DNA of 64,000 nt from GCA-2731375 sp002731375. GTDB lineage: Bacteria > Pseudomonadota > Alphaproteobacteria > GCA-2731375. The stretch spans positions 1 to 64,000 of the forward strand of contig JASMDX010000021.1 in NCBI GenBank assembly GCA_030752605.1, in the 5' to 3' direction. The translations under genes were made by a program, and so were the position numbers. Below, in pieces: positions 41,684-49,429 of the stretch. The stretch's first letter is position 1; each line of letters opens with the position of its first letter. The notes below the pieces were generated by a model. It was not told the origin of the DNA and did not search any database. It was given only the letters and a program-made list of their open reading frames with translations.

Positions 41684-41714
41684 GGTCCGGCCCGCCTATG
41701 ACTAATACAATATC

Positions 41715-43013
41715 CTAATGATAGACCAAGTTCGGCAGCCAAGTCGCCAGTTCCGGCAATGAGATCAAGATCACGATCATCGCCAACATGGCGATCACGA
41801 ACGGGATCGCACCGATAGCGACATCGTTGAATTTACCACCCCGTGTCCGGATCCCCTGCACCACATAAAGATTGACGCCAATGGGCGGGGTTATCAAGGC
41901 CGCCTCCATCAGCACCGTAATGAGGATGCCGAACCATACGTCGGAGAATTCGGGCACGCCCAATTTCATCACGATGGGAAAAACGATGGGAATGGTGGTC
42001 AGCATCATGGACAGGGTTTCCATGAACATGCCCAACAGCAAATAGAAGACCACGATCAAATAGATCGTCTGCACCGGTGTCAGCCCCATGGCAGCGATGA
42101 ATTCCAACATCGCCTGGGTAATCCCCATGAAGCCAAGGACAAAGTTCAAGAAGATCGCCGCGAACACGATCAGCATGATCATTGCGTTGGTGCGCATGGT
42201 GCCTTCAAAGGCTTCCCGCAGCATCTTAAAATTCAAGGTTCTGAACGACGCCGCAATTATCAGGGCCACCATGACGCCAATGGATGCCGCCTCGGTTGGC
42301 GTGGCGATACCGCCATAAATGGAACCGACCACGGCGATGAACAAAATGATGGGCGGCAACAGATGCGGCAGGGATCTGATCCGGTCGCCCCAATTAGTCT
42401 CAATCTTAGTCCCGCCCCACGAGGGCCGGTAAAGGCAGGCGCCGATGATCGACAGCATGAACAAGGCCGATAGGCTTAAGCCTGGAAGAATGCCCGCCAG
42501 GTAAAGCTCGGGCACGGAGGTATCGGTCAACAGCCCATAGATGATCAGGTTGATCGACGGCGGCACCAGAATACCCAGGGTACCGCCCGCCGCCAGGGAG
42601 CCGAGGAACAGACGTTCGTTATACTTTCGCTGTTTGATTTCCGGATAGGCCACGGTGCCCACGGTGGCCGCCGTCGCGACGGAGGAACCGGAAGAGGCGG
42701 CGAAGATGGCGCAGGAGCCGATATTGGCATGCATCAAGCCGCCGGGCAGCCAGGACAGCCATTGAATAACCGCGCCGTACATGCGCCGGGCAATACCGGC
42801 GCGGAGCATGATCTCGCCCAGCAGAATGAACATAGGCACGGCGACAAGGATAAATTCCTTGCTCTTTTCCCAGTAAATTTCCGCCAGGGCGGCCGTTAGC
42901 CGGCCGTCCATGGCAATTTCGTCCAGGACAAAACTTAATATCCCCAATACCGCGGCAACTGGCACGGCGGACAGAACGAGTACGAGTAATCCAATAAGGA
43001 TCCCAAAGACCAT
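41715..43013 (-). CDS. dctM: TRAP transporter large permease subunit
   Basis: A 432-residue DctM-family integral membrane protein with about 12 hydrophobic segments. Family stretches include PMFILLGEIMLRAGIARRMY, ASSGSSVATAATVGTVAYPE and GILVPPSINLIIYG. It carries the sodium-coupled transport pathway. The ATG at 43013 is 4 nt after the dctQ stop; a longer frame (to 43085) overlaps dctQ and lacks support. Confidence 0.95.
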   Translation of the reverse strand: MVFGILIGLLVLVLSAVPVAAVLGILSFVLDEIAMDGRLTAALAEIYWEKSKEFILVAVPMFILLGEIMLRAGIARRMYGAVIQWLSWLPGGLMHANIGSCAIFAASSGSSVATAATVGTVAYPEIKQRKYNERLFLGSLAAGGTLGILVPPSINLIIYGLLTDTSVPELYLAGILPGLSLSALFMLSIIGACLYRPSWGGTKIETNWGDRIRSLPHLLPPIILFIAVVGSIYGGIATPTEAASIGVMVALIIAASFRTLNFKMLREAFEGTMRTNAMIMLIVFAAIFLNFVLGFMGITQAMLEFIAAMGLTPVQTIYLIVVFYLLLGMFMETLSMMLTTIPIVFPIVMKLGVPEFSDVWFGILITVLMEAALITPPIGVNLYVVQGIRTRGGKFNDVAIGAIPFVIAMLAMIVILISLPELATWLPNLVYH

Positions 43014-43017
43014 GTTA

Positions 43018-43629
43018 CTATTTCGTCCCGTCCAGAGTTTCGCCTGTGGCCAAGATGACGTCCTGGCCATGGGTTTCTTCCTCAATCACATCCGCGATGC
43101 TCGGAACGCCGGCGATTTTCCCGATCAGTTCCCAGTTGCGCTGCAACAGGGCGACAATGGTGTAAAGCGTGACGAAGATCAAAGTGACGAGAAACAAAAG
43201 CAATCCCACGAACCAGAACAGCTGCGGTATCCATTGCGGCGTGGCCAGCGTGGTAATCGATACGGAGTTATTTTCATAGGAATCAAAGAAGGCGATGCCC
43301 GCGTAATAGGTCATGATCGACATGTAATAGAGCAGCAGAATGCAGCCCACCACGTCGAGACAGGCCGAAACCGGCTTTGGCAACGAGCTGTAAAGCGCAT
43401 CGATCCGTACGTTGGAACGGTGCAAAAGACAAAATGAATAGGCCCAGGTCGTCGTGGCCGAAAACACATAGCCCGAATATTCATCCGATCCACTCATGGT
43501 TATCCCGACGAATTTTCGGAATAACACATCAATGGTTACCATGAGGGCGGCGGCCATAAGCGCTCCGCCGCCGATCCAAACGGCCAGACGCGAGATCTGT
43601 TCCAGACGGGCGTGGATATTAGCAAGCAT
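43018..43629 (-). CDS. dctQ: TRAP transporter small permease subunit
   Basis: A 203-residue DctQ-family protein with four membrane segments (about 14-33, 55-70, 90-110 and 135-160). It starts MLANIHARLEQISRLAVWIGGGALMAAAL and has GSDEYSGYVFSA, typical of the family. It pairs with DctM as the membrane part of the importer. It lies 104 nt downstream of dctP, with a stem-loop in between. Confidence 0.92.
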   Translation of the reverse strand: MLANIHARLEQISRLAVWIGGGALMAAALMVTIDVLFRKFVGITMSGSDEYSGYVFSATTTWAYSFCLLHRSNVRIDALYSSLPKPVSACLDVVGCILLLYYMSIMTYYAGIAFFDSYENNSVSITTLATPQWIPQLFWFVGLLLFLVTLIFVTLYTIVALLQRNWELIGKIAGVPSIADVIEEETHGQDVILATGETLDGTK

Positions 43630-43679
43630 AAACTACTACCTATGGTCCGAAATATGGAGAAGACCCAAGGATTACGAAA

Positions 43680-43711
43680 TTGGCGCCACGTCGTTGCATA
43701 CGCGGCGCCAA
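43680..43711 (-). promoter_or_regulatory. Stem-loop between dctP and dctQ
   Basis: A perfect 8-bp inverted repeat TTGGCGCC (43680-43687) and GGCGCCAA (43704-43711) with a 16-nt loop sits in the dctP-dctQ gap. No T-run follows. Such a hairpin could protect the dctP transcript or reduce read-through, giving more binding protein than permease; this role is inferred. Confidence 0.45.
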
Positions 43712-43733
43712 CCCGTACGTCTAGTTTAAGAAA

Positions 43734-44816
43734 CTACATGGACGCTGTCATGCCGGAAATTTTTCCGATGGTGGCATTCCACTCGTCAATGCACTTTTGA
43801 GTGCCGCAGCGTTTCGCCCAACGCTTCAGGACAAAATTCTCCACGACATTCTTCAGCATTTTCTTGTCAGCGGCCGTCGGTTCGATCGGAACCATGCCGC
43901 CGGTTGGACCATCACAGGGACCCGAAGCGTTGCAATTCATGCCGCGCAGGTCATTCACAGCGGTCGCCGCCCACATTTCGTCTTCCAACTTGGGTAGTTC
44001 CCTGTTGAACAATGCCTTGGTATCGGCATCCAGGCTTTTCCATAGCTTCATGTTCATGGCCAAGAAGGACGAGGCATAGCCCAGGCGGATGCGGATATTA
44101 TGGGTCACCACCTGATACCACTTGGCGTTATAGGCCGGCAGGGTGCCAGTCAGGCCACAGTCAGCCACACCTTTTTGCAGCGCGGGCACGACCTCGGCAA
44201 AGGCGATCGTCACGGCGGAGCCGCCAACGCCTTCGATGAAATCACCCAACGTGGTCGAATAGGTGCGAATTTTCTTGCCCTTCAATTGATGCAGACCATA
44301 TTCCTTAATGCTCTTGTCACCAAGGTTGCACCACAGCTGTTGGCTGGGCCAAGCATAGATCATCAGCAGCTTGGCATCATATTTTTCCTCGAACTCGCGG
44401 GCGATAATGTGACGATAGGCTTCGTTTGCCTTGCGGTATGTGTCCAGATCCTGAATGACGCCGGACAGATCAGCGCCCTCGATAGCGGGGCTGTCCTGGG
44501 CCACATAGGTGGTGACGCCGTGCACGGCATCATACACGCCCAGTTTCAACAGGCGCATGATTTCAAAGCCCGACAGGCCCAGTTCCGTCAATGACTTGGC
44601 GTTGGCGGTCAACTTGCCGCCCGAAAGCTTCGGCAGACGCTCTTTCCAGAACGGACCTTCACGCTCTTTCCAATGATCCAGGAAGCCCCAGGTGCCAACC
44701 ACCTTGAACTCCCGCTTTTTCATGTCGGCCGATGCCGGCGCGGCCGCCAACCCGAGGGCCATGGCCCCCGCAATCGCACCTGCCATTAAGGGCCTTAGAA
44801 TCCCAAATTTTTTCAT
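43734..44816 (-). CDS. dctP: TRAP transporter solute-binding protein
   Basis: A 360-residue periplasmic binding protein. A signal peptide runs to about residue 30 (LAAAPASA-DM). The mature protein has the DctP layout with VVPALQKGVADC and GTLPAYNAKWYQVV near the C-terminal lobe. A C-terminal Cys-containing extension (NCNASGPCDGPTGG and CGTQKC) is unusual for the family and may form disulfides. The ATG at 44816 has GGGAG at good distance; the frame runs on upstream only as a shadow. It heads the six-gene operon ending at 36819. Confidence 0.93.
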   Translation of the reverse strand: MKKFGILRPLMAGAIAGAMALGLAAAPASADMKKREFKVVGTWGFLDHWKEREGPFWKERLPKLSGGKLTANAKSLTELGLSGFEIMRLLKLGVYDAVHGVTTYVAQDSPAIEGADLSGVIQDLDTYRKANEAYRHIIAREFEEKYDAKLLMIYAWPSQQLWCNLGDKSIKEYGLHQLKGKKIRTYSTTLGDFIEGVGGSAVTIAFAEVVPALQKGVADCGLTGTLPAYNAKWYQVVTHNIRIRLGYASSFLAMNMKLWKSLDADTKALFNRELPKLEDEMWAATAVNDLRGMNCNASGPCDGPTGGMVPIEPTAADKKMLKNVVENFVLKRWAKRCGTQKCIDEWNATIGKISGMTASM

Positions 44817-44848
44817 TTTAGTCTCCCAGTTCGTTAAGATAACGGGGA

Positions 44849-44877
44849 AGCGTAGTCGACCAAGGCGGTCAAGGCAA
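44849..44877 (-). promoter_or_regulatory. Possible sigma-70 promoter of the TRAP-hyuAB operon
   Basis: On the minus strand TTGCCT (44872-44877) and TACGCT (44849-44854) are spaced by 17 nt, about 33 nt before the dctP ATG. Matches are moderate and this is only a candidate. Confidence 0.3.
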
Positions 44878-44943
44878 CCTAGACCTTGGTGAATTGATCC
44901 AATAAACCGGTCAGGTTCATGAATTTTGCAGCGGAGTAACGGT

Positions 44944-45630
44944 ATGTACGATGTAGGCGGCAAGGTGGCGTTGGTTACCGGAAGTGCCTCGGGTATCGGG
45001 GCTGAAACAGCACGATTGCTGACGGCCAAGGGTGCCGCGGTGGCAGTCGCCGATATCGACGTCAATGCCGGCGTCGCCAATGCCGAGGACATCAAGGCCG
45101 CCGGTGGGGAGGCCATCCATCTTCCCCTCGATGTGTCTTCGGAAAGCTCGTGGGAAAAAACTATGGCGGCGGTCCAGGAACATTTCGACGGCCTGCATGT
45201 TCTCGTCAACGGCGCCGGCATCGAATTGGTACGCAAGATCGAGGACACTTCGTTGGCGGATTTTCGCAAAGTCATGGCGGTCAATCTGGACGGTGTTTTC
45301 CTGGGCATCAAGTTCGCCATTCCGGCAATGCGGGATACACAACAGAGCATGGCGGCGGCAGCGGAAGCCGCGCAATATGGCTAAAACGTGCGGATCAATT
45401 CAGTCCATCCGGGTACTATTGAGACACCCATGGTGCAGGGCATGATTGCCCACCGCGACGAAGAGGGGCAAAAGGCCGCGCTGGAGAAGATCCGTCAGAT
45501 GCATCCCATCGGGCGCCTGGGCCAACCCATCGATATCGCCAATGCCATCCTGTTCTTGGCCTCCGACGCTTCCAGCTTCATGACCGGCTCGGAAGTCATT
45601 GTCGATGGCGGCATGACCGCCACCGGCTAG
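44944..45630 (+). pseudogene. Short-chain dehydrogenase pseudogene (internal deletion plus stop)
   Basis: The N-terminal half is a good SDR: VALVTGSASGIGAETA for NAD(P) binding, NGAGIELV and AVNLDGVFLGIKFAIPAM. The frame then jumps to QYG-stop-NVRINSVHPGTIETPM and ends VIVDGGMTATG. The stretch that should carry the catalytic Ser and the YxxxK pair, about 45-50 residues, is missing in frame. A TAA at 45382 stands where relatives have a sense codon. GGAG precedes the ATG at 44944. It is divergent from dctP and its end overlaps the PLP-lyase gene. Confidence 0.85.
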
Positions 45631-46640
45631 AACATTTCCTGTTCCTCCTGGAAATATTCGTTGTAGGCAAACAGGCCCGGCATGCCGCCGGTATGCAGGA
45701 AGACGACGGTCTGATTGGCGGAAAAGCGGCCCTGGCGCACCATGTCTATCATGCCGGCCATGGCCTTGCCCGTATAGACCGGATCCAGAATTAGACCTTC
45801 CAGGCGCGCCGCCTGACGAACCGCCGTTCGCATTTGCTCCGTTGGCAGGCCATAGGCATCGCCGGCATAACCTTCGATAACCTGCACGGATGCCCTGAGC
45901 AGGTCATTTTCCGGCTGCAACTGATCCGACGTTTCACGGGCAATATCCCAGACCTTGGCCGCAATTTCATCCGCCTTCGCCGTAATATCTACACCCAGAA
46001 CCTGGGTTTTGCTTTGCAGCCGGTGAAAACCGGCGACCAGGCCGGCCTGAGTGCCACCGCTGCCTGTGGCATGGACCAGATAATCAATTTTTTCCCCGGC
46101 CCCCCTGGCCTGCGCCTCCAACTCCTCGGCGCAGGTGACATAGCCCATGGCCCCCGTGGGATTGGAGCCACCCGAAGGTATGACATAAGGCTTCCGGCCA
46201 TTGGTCCGCAGCACCCGGGCCATGCGGCGGAAGGCGGCTTCCCGATCGGTGCCTTCGGGCAACAGGTGCACTTGCGCGCCCAACAGATGATCCAGTTGCA
46301 CATTGCCGGAAATCTCATAGGCCGGATCATCCCAAGGCACTGCGCGGGGCAGCACCAGATGACAGGAAAGGCCGGAGCGGGCAGCAGCGGCGGCGGTCTG
46401 GCGCACATGGTTGGACTGCACGCCGCCAATGGTCAGAATGGTATCGGCGCCCTGGGCCTCGGCTTCGGCCATCAGGTAATCCAGCTTGCGGGTCTTGTTG
46501 CCGCCCAATGCAAGGCCGGTGCAATCATCGCGCTTGACCAGAATACGCGGCCCACCAAGTTCTCTGCTCAAGCGGGGCAAAAATTCCAAAGGCGTCGGCA
46601 GATGCGCCAGCGGTATGCGGGGAATTGCAGAGCGTGCCAT
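45627..46640 (-). CDS. D-cysteine desulfhydrase/ACC deaminase family PLP enzyme
   Basis: A 337-residue fold-II PLP enzyme. The PLP lysine is K49 in LALGGNKTRKLDYL; TIGGVQSNHVRQTAAAAA and HATGSGGTQAGL bind cofactor and substrate. Relatives include D-cysteine desulfhydrase (DcyD), ACC deaminase and L-cysteate sulfo-lyase (CuyA). The sequence alone does not separate these for me. It converges on the SDR pseudogene with a CTAG double stop. Confidence 0.9.
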   Translation of the reverse strand: MARSAIPRIPLAHLPTPLEFLPRLSRELGGPRILVKRDDCTGLALGGNKTRKLDYLMAEAEAQGADTILTIGGVQSNHVRQTAAAAARSGLSCHLVLPRAVPWDDPAYEISGNVQLDHLLGAQVHLLPEGTDREAAFRRMARVLRTNGRKPYVIPSGGSNPTGAMGYVTCAEELEAQARGAGEKIDYLVHATGSGGTQAGLVAGFHRLQSKTQVLGVDITAKADEIAAKVWDIARETSDQLQPENDLLRASVQVIEGYAGDAYGLPTEQMRTAVRQAARLEGLILDPVYTGKAMAGMIDMVRQGRFSANQTVVFLHTGGMPGLFAYNEYFQEEQEMF

Positions 46641-46665
46641 TGCACGGCCTCGTTAATAAAAACAA

Positions 46666-47100
46666 TCAGATGGTCAGTTCAAAATTAGTCGACACTAATA
46701 GTAAATGAGACCTGCATTTTCGGCAATCACTGCTGCCCAGGCCGGCAACGGGCATGGAGACACCCGGCAAAAGCAGATAACGCTGGGCGATATCGCATTC
46801 AGATTCACTCGTTTGGGCCGTTACGCCCGTCTCCTGGGGAAGGCACAGCACATCCAATACCCGGCCCGCTGTGGTCAGGTAATCCACGTGCCAGCGGATA
46901 GCTTTATCGCGGCGCAAATGGCGACCGACGCGCGCCGCCAGGCCGCCGGGGCCACGTGCGCTACCACAATAAACATAAATTCCGGGCGCCAGGGTTGGCC
47001 GCTGCAGCCGCGCGATAGGCAGGCGCAAACGCCGTGACAGTTTTATCAGCAAGGCATAGGTGCCGGGTTGTTCGGGCAGATCGAAGCGTTCGCGCGTCAC
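46666..47100 (-). CDS. DUF123 (GIY-YIG-like nuclease superfamily) protein
   Basis: A 144-residue DUF123 protein: GTYALLIKL, GIYVYCGSARGPGGLAARVGRHLR, KAIRWHVDYL and the C-terminal CDIAQRYLLLPG ... GLGSSDCRKCRSHLL. The Y-x-G arrangement relates it to GIY-YIG nucleases, and in archaea the domain is fused to endonuclease III. Activity is unproven. The start is GTG at 47100, 13 nt after the end of the interrupted small gene upstream. Confidence 0.88.
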   Translation of the reverse strand: MTRERFDLPEQPGTYALLIKLSRRLRLPIARLQRPTLAPGIYVYCGSARGPGGLAARVGRHLRRDKAIRWHVDYLTTAGRVLDVLCLPQETGVTAQTSESECDIAQRYLLLPGVSMPVAGLGSSDCRKCRSHLLLVSTNFELTI

Positions 47101-47113
47101 GGCCCGGCGTTGC

Positions 47114-47332
47114 CTATTCCGCCTTATCGTCCGTCTTGCGCAAGGTCACCGTGGAGCCAGCAATGACAAATTCCACGCTGCGGTTGGAGACATTATAGGT
47201 CCAGGTCTCCAAGGGACCAACCTTGTCGATGTCATCGGCCATATCAACCTAAGCCTCCCGGCCGGATCCGGTAAAAAGGCATGCCAACGGCAGACAAATC
47301 GCTGGCAGGGCTATTTTCAAATTGAATTTCAT
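47114..47332 (-). pseudogene. Small lipoprotein-like gene interrupted by an amber codon
   Basis: ATG 47332 has a strong RBS (GGAGG, six bases away) and starts MKFNLKIALPAICLPLACLF, a signal peptide with a loose lipobox before Cys18. Codon 28 is TAG (47249-47251). The same frame continues for 45 codons (ADDIDKVGPLETWTYNVSNR ... VTLRKTDDKAE) to a stop at 47114. Either one 72-residue protein was broken by a nonsense change, or translation restarts at the ATG at 47242. I know no homologue. Confidence 0.55.
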
Positions 47333-47445
47333 TAACGTCCTCCAAATGGCGGCAACAACCGAAATCTTGCTATCGCTTAAGCCTACAACAAAGATGACCG
47401 CCAATGCGGTGATAATGGTCACCCTTTGCAAGGGCCCACGAACAG

Positions 47446-48327
47446 TTACCCGTAATGCCAGCGCAAGGCAAAAGCCTCGCCGGCACGGTCGATGTGACAG
47501 CAGTGAGGCGTGCCGAAATGAGCAGGCATCAACAGGGCGCCGCGATCGGAGCAATAATCCAGGATCCGGTGCCGTGAAACCCTTGCCTCGTCAGGCAGGA
47601 TGCAGAAGCGGCTGTTCCAATCCGGCAGATACACCTGCAGGGGATGGTGCAGCATATCGCCGGTGAAGACCGCCGCCTCCGGGCCTGATTCCAGTCTCAA
47701 CGTGACATGACCCGGCGTATGGCCGGGTGCCGGCTCCAACAGCAAGCCTTCGGCCAGCAAAAAGTCGCCATCGGTCATTTCCGCCAGGCCGTGTTCAACG
47801 ATAGGTAGGACGGAATCGGCGAAGCTGGCGGCATCCATATCGCCGGTTCGATCCTTGTAATGTTCATAGTCCACGCGGGAAAAGACATATTTGGCGTTGG
47901 GAAAGGTGGGCACCCAGCGGCCGCCGCGCAGCCGCGTGTTCCAGCCCACATGATCCACATGCAGATGGGTACACATCACCATGTCGATATCCTCGGGCCG
48001 AAAACCCGCCTCTTCCAGGCGCTGTAAATAAGGGCCTTCGTGATGATGCCAGCGTTCCATGGGCATGCGGTCCTTGTCGTTGCCCACGCAGGTATCGACC
48101 AGCACCGTCAGGCCGTCCAATTCAAGGACCCAGGAATGCATGGCCAGCAGCGCCGTCATTTTTTCTGGATTAACATAGTTTGGCACCAACCAGTCCTTGT
48201 GCGCCTCGAACACCGCATCGTCCCAGTCGGGAAACAGGGTGGAGAGGCGAAACGCCGGGCCCGCCATTTCCTCGACCCTGGTTACGCGCGCTGCGCCAAT
48301 ATGCTGATGGCTGATGGGATTGCTCAT
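47446..48327 (-). CDS. MBL-fold metallohydrolase
   Basis: A 293-residue paralogue of the 8248-9150 protein. The metal sites are CTHLHVDHVGWNT, PGHTPGHVTL, TGDMLHHPLQV and AHFGTPHCCHI. The N-terminal VRVTRVEEMAGPAF-like region is family-typical. Its ATG overlaps the stop of the thioesterase gene (ATGA, 48324-48327), so the two are co-translated. This suggests that both act on related thioester or ester substrates. Confidence 0.9.
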   Translation of the reverse strand: MSNPISHQHIGAARVTRVEEMAGPAFRLSTLFPDWDDAVFEAHKDWLVPNYVNPEKMTALLAMHSWVLELDGLTVLVDTCVGNDKDRMPMERWHHHEGPYLQRLEEAGFRPEDIDMVMCTHLHVDHVGWNTRLRGGRWVPTFPNAKYVFSRVDYEHYKDRTGDMDAASFADSVLPIVEHGLAEMTDGDFLLAEGLLLEPAPGHTPGHVTLRLESGPEAAVFTGDMLHHPLQVYLPDWNSRFCILPDEARVSRHRILDYCSDRGALLMPAHFGTPHCCHIDRAGEAFALRWHYG

Positions 48328-49265
48328 GCCGCCGCCTCCGGATTTTGATAGGGACCCAGTAACTTATAGATACCGTCCGCGGTCAGTAGGGTGCATTCGC
48401 CATGGTAGACGCGGCCACGTATGAAGGCAAAATCATCATCCATATGACTGATTTCAGTGGTTCCCCCGACCCAGGCATCCAATGGCGCGGAGTCCAGATA
48501 TTCTACGTTCAGGGCGACCGTTGTCGTAAAGCGCCGCGATGCCCCAGAGCTTGCCCGCCCCATGATGTCATCGGCAAAGGCGAACAAGACGCCGCCATGG
48601 ACTATTCGATTGGTATTGTCGTGTAGGGGCCGGGCCTGAAAGCCGTTGAGGAAGCCGCCCTCGGGCGGGCGGCAATAATAGGTCGGGCCGCATAGTTCGG
48701 CGAAGGCCGCTTGATTGGAAAATGCTCGAAAGCCTTTCGGCGGCGGTGGCTTGATATCGTCGGGCGGCGGGCCTGGTGGCTTGGCGCTGCCGCCCTGGCC
48801 AGGCTTGAACGGGGCGAATAGCTTGTAAGTGCCATTCGCGGTCATCAGGGTACGGTCGCCTGTAAACAGGCGCAGACGTAGGAATACCACCGTCCGGGCA
48901 ATGCGTAGCAAATTCACCTCGGCTTCGACCAAGCAATGCAAGGGCGCGGAGGCAAGGTATTCGACCTTGAACTTGACGGTGGCACACATTCGCTCGGTCT
49001 GGTTCACCACCGCATGGCCGGTGATGTGATCGGCGAAACAATAAAGCGCGCCGCCGTGTGTCACGCCGTTGGGGTTGGCGTGCAGGGCGCCGGTTTGAAA
49101 GGCATAGCGGAATCCTCCCGATGGCCGGCGCCTAAAATAAAACGGCCCAATGCAGTCGCCAAACGGTCCGCTATGGGTAAAGGGCTGGTAGCCCTCTGGG
49201 ATGGCGGAAACAAAGGGAACGGGAGGAATAGCGCCGGGTTGTTGGTTCCGTGTTGGCTGTGTCAT
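48324..49265 (-). CDS. Tandem hot-dog thioesterase (two PaaI/4HBT-like domains)
   Basis: A 313-residue protein made of two copies of the same hot-dog domain. The first half has GPFYFRRRPSGGFRYAF, NGVTHGGALYCFADHITGHA and KVEYLASAPL. The second half repeats this as GPTYYCRPPEGGFLNGF, NRIVHGGVLFAFADDIMGRA and NVEYLDSAPLDAW. A Pro-rich linker (PPGPPPDDIKPPPPK, about 160-175) joins them. Each carries the HGG motif typical of PaaI-like thioesterases. It is coupled to the MBL gene. Confidence 0.85.
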   Translation of the reverse strand: MTQPTRNQQPGAIPPVPFVSAIPEGYQPFTHSGPFGDCIGPFYFRRRPSGGFRYAFQTGALHANPNGVTHGGALYCFADHITGHAVVNQTERMCATVKFKVEYLASAPLHCLVEAEVNLLRIARTVVFLRLRLFTGDRTLMTANGTYKLFAPFKPGQGGSAKPPGPPPDDIKPPPPKGFRAFSNQAAFAELCGPTYYCRPPEGGFLNGFQARPLHDNTNRIVHGGVLFAFADDIMGRASSGASRRFTTTVALNVEYLDSAPLDAWVGGTTEISHMDDDFAFIRGRVYHGECTLLTADGIYKLLGPYQNPEAAA

Positions 49266-49429
49266 GCCTCTGTCATAGCACGCGGTAGCGGCTTGTGTTA
49301 CCGCCGCACCGATGAATAAATTCCGCAGAGGAGTTTATTGCGCATAGACAACATGCTTGTGAATTGACAATTTTATCTGCTTCTATGATGCTCGCGTCGT
49401 CTACACACTTAAGACGCCAGCGCCAATCC

